From NCBI RefSeq assembly GCF_016458305.1, contig NZ_JAEMHL010000001.1, positions 434,001 through 498,000 of the forward strand: 64,000 nt of DNA, in the 5' to 3' direction. Position 1 is the stretch's first letter, and each line of letters opens with the position of its first letter. The notes under the pieces are model-generated. The model made no database searches. It had not been told where the DNA came from and saw only the letters and a list, made by a program, of their open reading frames with translations. Shown here piece after piece: positions 27,902 to 36,336 of the stretch. Origin of the DNA: Geomonas anaerohicana. Its GTDB lineage: Bacteria > Desulfobacterota > Desulfuromonadia > Geobacterales > Geobacteraceae. Both the position numbers and the translations under genes were made by a program.

Positions 27902-29272
27902 ATGCGCAGAGCGAAAATAATGGTCGTCGACGATGAGCACCTGATCCGGTGGTCCCTGGAGCAGAACCTCAAGAAGCAGGGTTACGAGGTTTGCACCGCG
28001 GGGACCGGAGAGGACGCGCTCAGGATCGCCCGGGAAGAGCAGCCCGAACTGGTGCTGCTGGATTATCACCTCCCCGGTATCAACGGCCTGGAGGTACTGC
28101 AGCGGCTTAAAGAAATCGACGAAGAGATCCTGGTGATCATGGTGACCGCCCAGGGAGGCCTGGAGACCGCGGTCAACACCATGCGCCACGGCGCCTACGA
28201 CTACATCAACAAGCCGTTCAACCTGGACGAGATGGGGCTGGTGGTCAGGAAGGCCCTGGAGACCTCGGAGCTGCGCCGCGAGGTGGTCCAGCTTCGCAGC
28301 GAGCACAAAAAGCAGGGGCCGCCCAAGATCCTGGGCAACTCCAAGCACATGAAAAACGTGCTGGAGATGATGGCCAAGGTGGCCAAGAGCGACGCCTCCA
28401 CCGTCCTGGTGCAGGGTGAGTCTGGGACCGGCAAGGAACTGGTGGCGAAGTACATCCACTACGAATCCGCCCGCGCCGACAAGCCGTTCGTAGCCATCAA
28501 CTGCGCCGCCGTCCCCGCCACCCTGTTGGAGAGCGAGCTCTTCGGCCACGAGAAGGGGGCCTTCACCGACGCCAAGACCTCCAAGAAGGGTCTCTTCGAA
28601 CTGGCCGACGGCGGCACCGTGTTCCTGGACGAGATCGGGGACATGGAAATCGGCATGCAGGCCAAGCTGCTCCGCTTCCTCGAGGACCGCACCTTCCGGC
28701 GCATCGGCGGGGCCAAGGTTATCCCGGTGGACGTGAGGATCATCTCCGCGACCAACAAGGACCTGATGAAGGCTATCGAGGAGAAGAGCTTCAGGAACGA
28801 CCTGTACTACCGGCTCCAGGTGATCCCGATCTTCCTGCCCGCCCTGCGCGAGCGCAAGGAGGACATCCTGGTGCTGGCCAACCACTTCATCGAGGTCTTC
28901 TCCAAGGAGTTCGCCAAACCGACTAAGGGAATCTCCAGCATGGCCGAAAAGCTCCTGGTGGACTACAACTGGCCGGGCAACATCCGCGAGCTGAAGAACG
29001 TCATCGAGCGCGCCATCATCCTGGGCAACGACGAAAACCTGCTCTTGGAGAACCTGCCGCTGGAGATCGTGGCCAAGGCCTCCCAGGTCACCGTGCCGCT
29101 CACCACCTTCAAGCTCCCCCCCGAAGGGATCGACATCGAGGAGGTGGAGCGCGAGCTGATCAAGCAGTCCCTGGAGATGACCGACTGGAACCAGTCCAAG
29201 GCCGCCAAGAAGCTCAACCTCGGCATCGACGCGTTCCGTTACCGCATGAAGAAATTCGGCTTCCTCAAATAG
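27902..29272 (+). CDS. Sigma-54-dependent response regulator (NtrC family)
   Basis: 456 residues: receiver domain (1-120) with phospho-acceptor in LLDYHLPGING (D54), AAA+ domain (about 140-380) with Walker A GESGTGKE near 172, the sigma-54 contact loop as GAFTDA near 219, Walker B GGTVFLDEIGDM, and a C-terminal Fis-type helix-turn-helix (about 410-456: IEEVERELIKQSLEMT, AAKKLNLGIDAFRYRM). AAGGAG precedes ATG 27902. Cognate regulator of the c-haem kinase just upstream by position. Targets are unknown; the sigma-54 promoter at 38735-38752 is one candidate. Confidence 0.95.
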   Translation: MRRAKIMVVDDEHLIRWSLEQNLKKQGYEVCTAGTGEDALRIAREEQPELVLLDYHLPGINGLEVLQRLKEIDEEILVIMVTAQGGLETAVNTMRHGAYDYINKPFNLDEMGLVVRKALETSELRREVVQLRSEHKKQGPPKILGNSKHMKNVLEMMAKVAKSDASTVLVQGESGTGKELVAKYIHYESARADKPFVAINCAAVPATLLESELFGHEKGAFTDAKTSKKGLFELADGGTVFLDEIGDMEIGMQAKLLRFLEDRTFRRIGGAKVIPVDVRIISATNKDLMKAIEEKSFRNDLYYRLQVIPIFLPALRERKEDILVLANHFIEVFSKEFAKPTKGISSMAEKLLVDYNWPGNIRELKNVIERAIILGNDENLLLENLPLEIVAKASQVTVPLTTFKLPPEGIDIEEVERELIKQSLEMTDWNQSKAAKKLNLGIDAFRYRMKKFGFLK

Positions 29273-29340
29273 GAGCCACCCCGGGAGGTTCCACTGCGCC
29301 CTCGCGGGTGACAGACAGGCCGCAGCAGTAGGTGCACCGG

Positions 29341-30993
29341 ATGCCGCCTCTATCGATGAACCACAGCATGACCACGCGCCCTGGCAGATTCTCTGCCGGG
29401 GCGTTCTTCGTCCAGGGGGTGCTGCTGGCGGTGCTGGTCGCTTTCCCCTCCTGCGCAGGCGCCTCGTTCGCCGAGCCGGTGGCGCCCGTCGTGCCTACTA
29501 CGCCTGCCGCGTCCGTCGCACCTGCCGCGTCTCTGGCGGAGCATTCCCCACAGCCTGACATCTTCCCCCTGTTGCTGCCCGGTCTGCCCCTGGCGCCGGC
29601 TGCCGTCCCCCCCGGCGTCCGCACGGAGTTTCGCGCCGAATTCCCCATCGAGCCCTGGAACGGCGTCCGCGCCGCCGACCCTACCTTCGTATTGCAGCGG
29701 GGCGAGTACGACGGCAGCAGCTACAAATTTTTCGCGGAGATGGGTGACTTGAAGCTGCAGCAGACCAGGAACACGCTGCAGGAGGTGCACGGGCGGGGAG
29801 GGCACTTTTCCCTGCTCACGGGGAACTCGGGCAACCGGGCCGTGGTGGAGACCTTTGCGGCCTCGCGTGGGGGCGGGGGCGACGATACCTTGGTGGGGGC
29901 CACCGGTGAGCTGTCACTCCTGGACGAGAGCGCCCGCTTCAAGACCATCTTCCTCTCGGGCCGCAAGTCCCTCGACCGTGAGGGGCGCTGGCCTACGGCG
30001 GGCGCCCGGCGGGGCGACGTGGTCGGCTTGGTGGCGCAGCTGGAGCCGCTGAAAGGCGTAGTCGCGGCCGAGGCGGAATACGACTATTCCAGCTACGACG
30101 CCAACACCGCCGACCCGACCTCGCCTTTGCGTGACAGCGCCTACCGTTTGAAACTGTCGGGGGGACTAGGCGCCAGCCGCTACACCGCGCTCTACGAGCG
30201 CACCGGCCCCCGCTATCGGCTCATGAATGACGGACCTGCCCGCGACCGCCAGGGGGGGAGCTTCGGCGTGGAAACGGCGATAGCGGCCCACGTCTTCGAC
30301 GTCAAACTCTCGCGTTACAACGACAACCTGGACAACGACCCGCTTGCGCCCAGGCTGTACCGTTACGAGGGGGTGTTCGACTACCGCTTCAAGGGGGTGC
30401 GGGAGCTTCCCCTGGCGCTGCAGTACAAGAAGAGTTTCATCGACAGCACGAAAGAGCCGCTCGGGTCGCTGCCCAAGGACGTGGCGGAGGATGCGGTTTC
30501 GGGGCAGGTGAACTACCTGGCGGGGAGCTGGGACCTGGGGCTTCGCGGCGGGATGTCGCAGCGTACCGACCGGCTGCGCCAGCAACGGGAGCTGACCACG
30601 ACCAGCGTCGGCTTCCTCCCCAAATTCTCCGCCGGCAGCTTTACCGTGGCGCCCGACCTGTCCCTGAAGAGGGTGGTGGACTTCTCCGCGGCGCAGCGCA
30701 CCGACCAGTACGCGGTGAATCTGGGGCTTTCCGGCAAGCTGCTGGAGCAAAGGCTCGACTACGAGATCAAGGGGGGCTACAAGCGGGAGTGCACCGGCGT
30801 GCCGGGGACCGGCAGGGAGGTGCTTGGCGCCAAGCTGAAGGCGGTCTATCCGCTGGCCCGCTTCTTCAACTGGACCCGGCAGCCCAGCCTGGGAGTGAAA
30901 GGGGAGTACAACGAGGTGAACAACTGGACCGAGGATCGCAGGGAGAACAATTTCTCCCTGCTGATCTCTCTGGACGGGGGGAGCTTCTTGTAG
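29341..30993 (+). CDS. Predicted outer-membrane beta-barrel protein, family not recognised
   Basis: About 550 residues. An N-terminal hydrophobic segment (FFVQGVLLAVLVAFPSCAGASFA) acts as a signal peptide and is followed by a Pro/Ala/Val-rich linker (about 35-80). From about residue 110 the chain consists of alternating polar/non-polar strands with aromatic girdle residues and short turns. It ends in NNFSLLISLDGGSFL with a terminal strand pattern typical of porin-like barrels. No plug, POTRA or haem motif seen. Start uncertain: ATG 29341 has AGG at good spacing; GTG 29332, ATG 29356 and ATG 29368 are in frame. It lies 68 bases downstream of the two-component system on the same strand. Confidence 0.6.
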   Translation: MPPLSMNHSMTTRPGRFSAGAFFVQGVLLAVLVAFPSCAGASFAEPVAPVVPTTPAASVAPAASLAEHSPQPDIFPLLLPGLPLAPAAVPPGVRTEFRAEFPIEPWNGVRAADPTFVLQRGEYDGSSYKFFAEMGDLKLQQTRNTLQEVHGRGGHFSLLTGNSGNRAVVETFAASRGGGGDDTLVGATGELSLLDESARFKTIFLSGRKSLDREGRWPTAGARRGDVVGLVAQLEPLKGVVAAEAEYDYSSYDANTADPTSPLRDSAYRLKLSGGLGASRYTALYERTGPRYRLMNDGPARDRQGGSFGVETAIAAHVFDVKLSRYNDNLDNDPLAPRLYRYEGVFDYRFKGVRELPLALQYKKSFIDSTKEPLGSLPKDVAEDAVSGQVNYLAGSWDLGLRGGMSQRTDRLRQQRELTTTSVGFLPKFSAGSFTVAPDLSLKRVVDFSAAQRTDQYAVNLGLSGKLLEQRLDYEIKGGYKRECTGVPGTGREVLGAKLKAVYPLARFFNWTRQPSLGVKGEYNEVNNWTEDRRENNFSLLISLDGGSFL

Positions 30994-31000
30994 GGGCCAT

Positions 31001-31117
31001 TACCCCCTCGCCCTCCGGGAGAGGGGCAGGGGTGAGGGCGCCGCAATCGGCAAAACGTTCCCTTCGTGGCGCCTCCCTCACCCGCCCCGCGGCACCCTCT
31101 CCCAGAGGGAGAGGGGA
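31001..31117. repeat. Family C inverted repeat pair
   Basis: CCCCCTCGCCCTCCGGGAGA with GGGGCAGGGGTGAGGGCG at 31003-31040 faces CCCTCACCCGCCCCGCGGCA with CCCTCTCCCAGAGGGAGAGG at 31075-31114. It separates the convergent barrel and DUF362 genes. Other copies are at 10831-10953 and 46231-46346. Confidence 0.8.
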
Positions 31118-31140
31118 CTGGGAGATGTCTCGGCTGAGGG

Positions 31141-32247
31141 TCAGATTCTGATGAGTTCGTAGGCACGTGTCCCGATCCCGATCTTCTCGGCGTGCTCCAG
31201 CTGCACTTCCCAGTCGATCTGGGGGTGCACGCCGCGGAACTTGTCGCCGCCGGGCTCGTGGCCGCTGGCGAGCGCGGTCTCCTGGTTGCCGCGGGCGTTG
31301 TTGACCAGGTCCGCACAGGCCTGGTCCAGCGCCACCGGATCGGCCGAGGCGCAGATGCCGATGTCGTTCACGATGGGGGCGTCGGCATGGCCGTAGCAGT
31401 CGCAGGCAGGTGACACTTGTGTGATGAAGTTAAGGAAGAGGGTCTTGCCCTCTTTGCCGTGGAGGGCGCCCTTGGCGTACTCCGCCATCTTGCGCATCAC
31501 CAGCGACGCGCTTTCGTTCCACTGGATATTGATCGCCTTTTTCTGGCAGGCGGTGATGCAGCGGCTGCACCCGACACAGGCGGCCGGATCGATCTGGGCC
31601 TTCCCCTCGATGATGGCGATGGCGGCGTGAGCGCAGGATTTCAGGCAGACGCTGCAGCCGTTGCAGAAGCGCTCGGCTACCTTGGGTGCCACCGTGGAGT
31701 GCTGCTGCATCTTACCGGTGCGGCTGGAGCACCCCATGCCCAGGTTCTTCAGCGTGCCGCCGAAGCCGGTCAGCTCGTGGCACTTGAAATGGGAAACCGC
31801 GATGAGCGCGTCCGCTTCCAGGATCTCGGCGCCGATGTTCACCGTCTTCAGAATCTCGCCGTCCACCTGTACGTCCTTGGCGTTGTGCCCCTTGAGGCCG
31901 TCGCACATGATGAGCGGCGCGTTGACCACCGCGTAGGCGAAGCCGTTCTCGACGGCGCAGGCCAGGGCGGAGACCGCCTCCTTGCGCTCGCCGGGGTAGA
32001 GGGTGGAGGAGTCGGTCAGAAACGGCTTCCCCTCCAGCGCCTTGATCTCGTCCACCACGCGGCGCAGGAAGATGGGGCGGATGAAGGTGTGGTTGCCCCG
32101 CTCGCCGAAGTGAACCTTGATGGCGACCAGGTCCCCGGCGGCGACACTCTGCGCCAGGCCGGCCTGCTGCATCAGGCGGCCGATCTTGCCGAACAGGTTT
32201 TCCTTGGCCCCCGCCCTCATATCCGCAAAAAACACCTTGCTCTTCAT
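31141..32247 (-). CDS. DUF362 domain-containing iron-sulfur protein
   Basis: 368 residues. The N-terminal three quarters is a DUF362 domain (VFFADMRAG, VAIKVHFGERGN, DSSTLYPGERKEA, HFKCHELTGFGGTLKNLGMGC). Inserted near residues 190-245 are two [4Fe-4S] ferredoxin motifs, CNGCSVCLKSCAHA and CVGCSRCITACQKK. A DUF362 segment with CDCYGHADAPIVNDIG closes the protein. Such proteins are common in anaerobes and treated as putative electron carriers; the reaction is unknown. Start ATG 32247 has AAAGGAGGGG upstream. The 26 extra in-frame codons before it are unlikely to be translated. Confidence 0.9.
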   Translation of the reverse strand: MKSKVFFADMRAGAKENLFGKIGRLMQQAGLAQSVAAGDLVAIKVHFGERGNHTFIRPIFLRRVVDEIKALEGKPFLTDSSTLYPGERKEAVSALACAVENGFAYAVVNAPLIMCDGLKGHNAKDVQVDGEILKTVNIGAEILEADALIAVSHFKCHELTGFGGTLKNLGMGCSSRTGKMQQHSTVAPKVAERFCNGCSVCLKSCAHAAIAIIEGKAQIDPAACVGCSRCITACQKKAINIQWNESASLVMRKMAEYAKGALHGKEGKTLFLNFITQVSPACDCYGHADAPIVNDIGICASADPVALDQACADLVNNARGNQETALASGHEPGGDKFRGVHPQIDWEVQLEHAEKIGIGTRAYELIRI

Positions 32248-32557
32248 AAACTTCCCCTCCTTTAGGCAATGCCCACAAAACGATCTGCGATTGGTATCAC
32301 ATATCGCCGGCCAATTCAACAGCACGTAACTTTTTCTTGCTCTGTCGATAAAATATGTTATTTATTAAAAATTCTCAGCGTACTGCGTTGGGAATCAGCG
32401 GAAACGACGCTACAGGAGCGGGATCGCGGCCGGTTGCTGTCGGCAGGTCCCGGGGCGGCGACGCACCGCAAACCATTAAAAATTCGGCCCCCACAGCCGT
32501 TTCGCCTGCCGCGTGACCGCGGTAGAGCGCGGCTGTGGGAACGATAAAGGAGCACCG
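32248..32557. other. Divergent intergenic region with a long leader hairpin
   Basis: Holds the promoters of two diverging genes; an AT-rich stretch at 32333-32372 is the likeliest core. In the leader of the plus-strand gene, CCCACAGCCG (32490-32499) and CGGCTGTGGG (32530-32539) are a perfect 10-bp inverted pair. An inner CCGCG-TGA-CCGCGG structure lies between them (about 32508-32522), seven bases before the ribosome site AAAGGAG (32546-32552). It could be a regulatory leader; no known riboswitch class was recognised. Confidence 0.5.
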
Positions 32558-33295
32558 ATGATCGAATGTGACGAGCGAGAACTTTGGATCATGGGACTGG
32601 GCGAGCGGGTGGAGCGCGGCGCCATCGTCTGCAGCTACCTCGCGGAAGGGGGGCACAGGGCCAGGACAGCCAAGGTGTCCGAGCTCTCCGGCTGCACCCC
32701 GCGGGCGATCCTCCTGGATCTCTCTCCCTGGTCCGATGACGGCTGGGGCGTGCTGCTGGCGCTGAAGGAGAACCCGGCGACCCGTGAGATCCCGATTCTC
32801 CCCATGTACTTAAGCGAGATCGGGCAGGTGGGTGCCGTCTTCCCCGTGGCGGGCTTTTTCACCCTCCCTATCGATACCGCCTACATGACCAGGAAATTGA
32901 AGCAACTGGGGCTTACCGACGAGTCGGACGACTACGACCTGCAGGTGATGCTGGTGACCCGCAAGGGTGAGGAGCAGGTGCAGCACGCCATCACCAAGCT
33001 CGGCTTCGAGGTGGTCAACGCCTACACTGGGAAGGAAGCAGTGGCCTTGGGGACCATCATCCACCCCTACATGATGTTCTGCGCGCTGATGCTCCCGGAC
33101 CAGGCAGCATTCGAGCTTCTGGAGCGTTTCCGGCTCTACCCGCAGACGCGCAACATCCCGTTCTTCGTGCTGCTCAAGGGAGAGATGAAGGACGGCGAGC
33201 GCCAGGCCATGAGCCGCAGCATCGAGCACCTGGTACGCAAGAAGTGGCTCACCAGGCAGGAATTCCTGGCTTACTTCAAGAGGAGCAAAGAGTAA
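32558..33295 (+). CDS. Protein with two degenerate receiver-like domains
   Basis: 245 residues in two halves of about 120, each with the alternating strand/helix rhythm of response-regulator receivers. In the first, RAILLDLSPWSDDGWGVLLAL resembles the receiver segment around the phospho-acceptor (LLDLS). In the second, VMLVTRKGEEQVQHAITKLGFEVVNAYTGKEA matches the receiver start, but the acceptor region (MMFCALMLPDQAAFELL) lacks the Asp. No output domain. Probably a scaffold or decoy in phosphorelay; function unknown. ATG 32558 follows AAAGGAG. Ends in a strong terminator. Confidence 0.65.
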   Translation: MIECDERELWIMGLGERVERGAIVCSYLAEGGHRARTAKVSELSGCTPRAILLDLSPWSDDGWGVLLALKENPATREIPILPMYLSEIGQVGAVFPVAGFFTLPIDTAYMTRKLKQLGLTDESDDYDLQVMLVTRKGEEQVQHAITKLGFEVVNAYTGKEAVALGTIIHPYMMFCALMLPDQAAFELLERFRLYPQTRNIPFFVLLKGEMKDGERQAMSRSIEHLVRKKWLTRQEFLAYFKRSKE

Positions 33296-33318
33296 CCGGC
33301 AAGGGTTAGACACAACAA

Positions 33319-33347
33319 GGGGGGGACGGCAGCAGCCGTCCCCCCCT
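33319..33347 (+). terminator. Rho-independent terminator
   Basis: Stem GGGGGGACGGC/GCCGTCCCCCC with loop AGCA, 24 bases after the stop of the receiver-like gene, followed by a partly T-rich stretch (TGTTAGTTTG). Confidence 0.8.
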
Positions 33348-33470
33348 GTTAGTTTGTGCATCTCACCCCAGTGCAAACCCTTTACTTGGTCTCTCTCGGA
33401 ATTGTGGGAGTGGTGAGAGTTATGGGAAGGGTAGGACGAGAAGCCACGAAAGATAAGGCAAGCGCATCAC

Positions 33471-33629
33471 GTCCCCCCCTTTTGCGAAGGGGGGACAGGG
33501 GGGATTTGCACTTAGTCGGCAGATCCGAGACCTCAATCCCCGCTTAGTACGGTTTGGGTCAGGTGGCGGCGGAAGGGAGCGTTCCGCTAGAGGGACAGGC
33601 ACCTAAAGGAGCCTGTCCCTTCTGCTATC
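33471..33629. repeat. Family A (33471-33507) and family B (33570-33629) repeats
   Basis: GTCCCCCCCTTTTGCGAAGG with GGGGACAGGGGGGATTT is family A. GGAAGGGAGCGTTCCGCTAG with AGGGACAGGCACCTAAAGGA and GCCTGTCCCTTCTGCT is the extended form of family B, also seen at 18811-18854 and 50894-50955. The second element runs to within 10 bases of the SDR stop codon. No gene is seen between 33348 and 33636. Confidence 0.8.
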
Positions 33630-33636
33630 ACCGATC

Positions 33637-34641
33637 TTAGCGCCTCCTCCTGGCGCTGCAGAGAGCGGCGGTGAAGACGGCACTTCCTGCCAGCAAAGCA
33701 GCTACGCCCCACTTGTGCTCCGATAGCCAGACCTGCGGGCTCACCCCCTTCGAGCGGGCATCGAAACGGCCGTGCGCGGTATAGGGGCCGGGGACGGTTT
33801 GCCAGAGGTTGGCCGGCCGGTCCGGGCGCTCCGGTTCGTCGGTCTGCTGCGACTTGTACCCGGTGCGACCGAGGTAGACGTCGAGCAGGCCCCGGATAAA
33901 TTTGTTGCCCCACATCGCCTTCACCGTCGGCAGACCGACGTAGATCTCCCGGCGCCGGTGGTGCGACGCCCAGACGATGGCATCGGCAGCGACCTCGGGC
34001 TGGTAGATGGGAGGTACCGGCTGGGGCCGGTTGGGGAGGCGCGACTCGACCCAGTCGAACTGCGGCGTGTTCATGGCGGGAAGCTGCACCATGGTAATGT
34101 GCACGCGGCTTTTCTCGTGGATCAGCTCGCAGCGGATCGAGTCGGTGAAGCCCCTCATGCCGTGTTTGGCGCCGCAGTAGGCGGATTGCAGCGGGATGCT
34201 GCGGTCCGACAGCGCCGAGCCCACCTGGATCACCTTGCCCCGGTTCCGCGGAAGCATCCGTTTCAGCGCAGCCATGGTGCCGTGTACCGCGCCAAGGTAA
34301 GTCACCTCGGTCACCCGCCTGAACTCCTCCGGCGTCATCTGGTTGAAGGGGGAGAAGACCGAGGTCATGGCGTTGTTCACCCAGACGTCGATGGGGCCGA
34401 ACTCACGCTCGACCTCTTCCGCCGCGTCCTCGACTCGCTGCGCGTCCGCCACGTCCCCCACCAATACCAGCGCCTTCCCTCCCAACTGTTCGACCTCGAG
34501 TTTGGTCGCTTCGAGTCTTTCGCGGTTCCTGGCGAAAAGTCCTATGCTGGCCCCCTCGCGCGCGAAAGCCTGTGCGATCGCCCGTCCCAAACCTGCTGAA
34601 GCTCCGGTCACTACGACCACCCTTCTCTCGACTGACGCCAC
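33637..34641 (-). CDS. Short-chain dehydrogenase/reductase with C-terminal membrane anchor
   Basis: 334 residues. Classical SDR core: nucleotide motif TGASAGLG (about 11-18), NNA motif VNNAMTS, catalytic Ser in GSALSDRS, and YCGAK catalytic Tyr/Lys. Beyond the core (about residue 230 onward) it has a proline-rich tail and a final hydrophobic segment (KWGVAALLAGSAVFTAALC) ending in basic CSARRRR, so it is probably membrane-tethered. Substrate unknown. Start placed at GTG 34641 because AAAGGGGG (34655-34648) lies six bases upstream; ATG 34659 would add six residues with poorer spacing. Confidence 0.85.
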   Translation of the reverse strand: MASVERRVVVVTGASAGLGRAIAQAFAREGASIGLFARNRERLEATKLEVEQLGGKALVLVGDVADAQRVEDAAEEVEREFGPIDVWVNNAMTSVFSPFNQMTPEEFRRVTEVTYLGAVHGTMAALKRMLPRNRGKVIQVGSALSDRSIPLQSAYCGAKHGMRGFTDSIRCELIHEKSRVHITMVQLPAMNTPQFDWVESRLPNRPQPVPPIYQPEVAADAIVWASHHRRREIYVGLPTVKAMWGNKFIRGLLDVYLGRTGYKSQQTDEPERPDRPANLWQTVPGPYTAHGRFDARSKGVSPQVWLSEHKWGVAALLAGSAVFTAALCSARRRR

Positions 34642-34784
34642 TTGTAGCCCCCTTTGCATCGCCACCCCCGCCGCGGGTGACGATGCTTTTATTGGTTGCG
34701 TGTAATGTTGCGCCCACTAGAATACCAGATGCGCCATCTTAGTCAGCGTCATCCTTGGGGATGCCAGATCGGACTGTTGCTAAT

Positions 34785-34805
34785 CTATAGCTCTCAGTGC
34801 TATAG
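34785..34805. promoter_or_regulatory. Inverted-repeat operator overlapping the toxin-antitoxin promoter
   Basis: CTATAGC (34785-34791) and GCTATAG (34799-34805) are perfect inverted arms seven bases apart. The second arm overlaps a -10-like TATAGT (34801-34806), with TTGCTA (34777-34782) 18 bases upstream as -35. The layout fits autorepression by the XRE antitoxin. Confidence 0.5.
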
Positions 34806-34817
34806 TCGGAGGAATAA

Positions 34818-35204
34818 GTGCGAATATTAGCTACCAAATGGTTTGCCAAGTTCGCAAAGAAAAACAGTCTCGACGAGGCTTTACTTGTTAACGCAATCGG
34901 TGAAGTGGAAAAAGGGAATGTAGATGCTGACTTAGGCTGTGGGCTTATCAAAAAGCGCATTGCCAGGGCAGGCGGGGGTAAGAGAGCAGGATACAGAACC
35001 ATAATTGCTTACAGGAAAGGATCGAGGGCCATTTTCCTGTATGGTTTCTCAAAAAGCGCCGCTGATAACGTAGACGAAGAGGACCTCCGAACATTGAAGA
35101 AACTGGCCGCGATCTATGGAGCATTCTCCGAAGACAGGCTTTCAGAAGCCATAATCGAAGGGGCTTTACTTGAGGTGAGGAATGAGCAAACCAGCGAAGA
35201 GTGA
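34818..35204 (+). CDS. Type II toxin of the RelE superfamily (PF06296-like)
   Basis: 128 residues. The first 75 resemble the RelE/DUF1044 toxin family: MRILATKWFAKFAKK, then GLIKKRIARAGGGKRAGYR and FLYGFSKS, where the basic GKRxGYR segment is typical of the mRNA-interferase surface. GTG start at 34818 with GGAGG seven bases upstream. It overlaps the antitoxin by 23 bases. The pair is clearly more AT-rich than its neighbours, which suggests acquisition by transfer. Predicted ribosome-dependent mRNA cleavage is inferred from the family. Confidence 0.85.
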   Translation: MRILATKWFAKFAKKNSLDEALLVNAIGEVEKGNVDADLGCGLIKKRIARAGGGKRAGYRTIIAYRKGSRAIFLYGFSKSAADNVDEEDLRTLKKLAAIYGAFSEDRLSEAIIEGALLEVRNEQTSEE

Positions 35205-35499
35205 TATAGCGGCGGCTGTTCATGAAGCTGCAAATGACTTATACGAAGCAGGCATCATCAGCGCAAGGACAATGCGAGGCTTCGACAAAACCTGCCTGAC
35301 CACGGTGGAACCGCTCTCTCCCGAGGAAATCGTAGATGTCAGGAGACGCTCTGGGGTAAGCCAGGCAGTATTCGCTCAGTACCTGAACGTGACTCCCGGA
35401 GTGGTCAGCAAGTGGGAGCGGGGCGAGAAAAGACCGACAGGGGCGTCACTCAAATTGTTGTCGCTGGTGAAGTGTAAAGGTTTACAATCCATCGCCTAG
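35182..35499 (+). CDS. XRE-family antitoxin (NadS-like)
   Basis: 105 residues. N-terminal helical segment (SDIAAAVHEAANDLYEAGIISARTMRGFD) is followed by a helix-turn-helix (about 55-95: VRRRSGVSQAVFAQYLNVTPGVVSKWERGEKRPTG, here split as SQAVFAQYL and TPGVVSKWERG). This is the standard partner of PF06296 toxins: toxin gene first, overlapping antitoxin second. GAGGTGAGGA precedes the ATG. Presumed to neutralise the toxin and repress the operon at the palindrome 34785-34805. Confidence 0.88.
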   Translation: MSKPAKSDIAAAVHEAANDLYEAGIISARTMRGFDKTCLTTVEPLSPEEIVDVRRRSGVSQAVFAQYLNVTPGVVSKWERGEKRPTGASLKLLSLVKCKGLQSIA

Positions 35500-35510
35500 C
35501 CCACCAAGTA

Positions 35511-35538
35511 AAAAGGGGCCGCTGCTGCGGCCCCTTTT
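35511..35538. terminator. Bidirectional rho-independent terminator
   Basis: AAAAGGGGCCGC-TGCT-GCGGCCCCTTTT: a 12-bp perfect stem with A-run and T-run on either side, 12 bases after the antitoxin stop, between convergent genes. Confidence 0.9.
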
Positions 35539-35580
35539 CCGTTACGTATAACAGTCCAGCCCAGCCGACTTCGGCAAGCC

Positions 35581-35614
35581 AAGGGGACAGGCACCTGGCG
35601 GAGCCAGTCCCCTT
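35581..35614. repeat. Family B repeat
   Basis: AAGGGGACAGGCACCTGGCG with GAGCCAGTCCCCTT: the short palindromic form, between the terminator and the convergent pal stop codon. Confidence 0.8.
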
Positions 35615-35622
35615 CCGTCGGT

Positions 35623-36222
35623 CTACTTGTTGATGCTGAACTCGTCGCGCCTGTTCTTGGCCCAGGCCTCCTCGTCGTGGCCGGTGACGGCGGGCTTTTC
35701 CTCGCCGTAGCCGATGGTGGAGAGGCGGCTGGCGGGGATCCCCAAAGACACCAGGTACTTCATCGCGGACTGGGCGCGACGCTCGCTGAGTGCCAGGTTG
35801 TACTCGTCGGAGCCGCGCTCGTCGCAGTTACCCTCGATGCGGATCTTCACGTTGGGCATCGCCTTGAGCTTCGCGTAGTTGTCGGTCAGGGTTTTCCTGG
35901 CTGCGTCGCTCAGCACGTCGGAGTCGAAGTCGAAATAAATCTTCTCCAGTGCGCCAACCAGGGCTACCTCCTTCTGGGTCAGCGGCGCGGGCTGCGACTG
36001 GAGCGGCTCGGATTTGATGGAGGACGACGGCAGCGCGGTGGTGGTCGGAGCGGCCTGTGCTGCGGGGGCGGGAGCCTGCACCGGGGCGGGTGCCGCCTGC
36101 TGGGTGGTTGCCGAGGGGGCCAGTCCCTGGTCGCCCTTTACGGTCTGCTGCTTGGCGCAGCCGCTAAAAATGAATACGCCGGTGCAGAGGACCGGGATCA
36201 GTCGCTTCAAAGTCTTTTTCAT
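35623..36222 (-). CDS. pal: Peptidoglycan-associated lipoprotein (Pal/OmpA-C family)
   Basis: 199 residues. Lipoprotein signal with lipobox FSGC (Cys 22), a Pro/Ala/Thr-rich linker to about residue 85, and an OmpA-C domain with IYFDFDSDVL, RIEGNCDERGSDEYNLALSERRA and the late KNRRDEF typical of Pal. It binds diaminopimelate of peptidoglycan from the outer membrane. Unlike a normal tol-pal locus, no tolQRA or CpoB gene is adjacent; a TolB-like propeller lies 1.3 kb away on the same strand. It may therefore be one of several Pal paralogues. GGGAGGA precedes ATG 36222. Confidence 0.92.
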   Translation of the reverse strand: MKKTLKRLIPVLCTGVFIFSGCAKQQTVKGDQGLAPSATTQQAAPAPVQAPAPAAQAAPTTTALPSSSIKSEPLQSQPAPLTQKEVALVGALEKIYFDFDSDVLSDAARKTLTDNYAKLKAMPNVKIRIEGNCDERGSDEYNLALSERRAQSAMKYLVSLGIPASRLSTIGYGEEKPAVTGHDEEAWAKNRRDEFSINK

Positions 36223-36336
36223 GGAGTTCCTCCCTTATGCTTTCGTTATAGGTGAGCGGGGCAAAGCGCGTGCGGGCGCAAGCAACCGCTGCTCTGCGCT
36301 GCTGTGACTGCAAAACGGTGCAGTGACTGCTGGATG

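Noticed and set aside
33356-33547. 63-codon open frame after the receiver-like gene
   Set aside because: Half of it is a family A repeat and there is no ribosome site.
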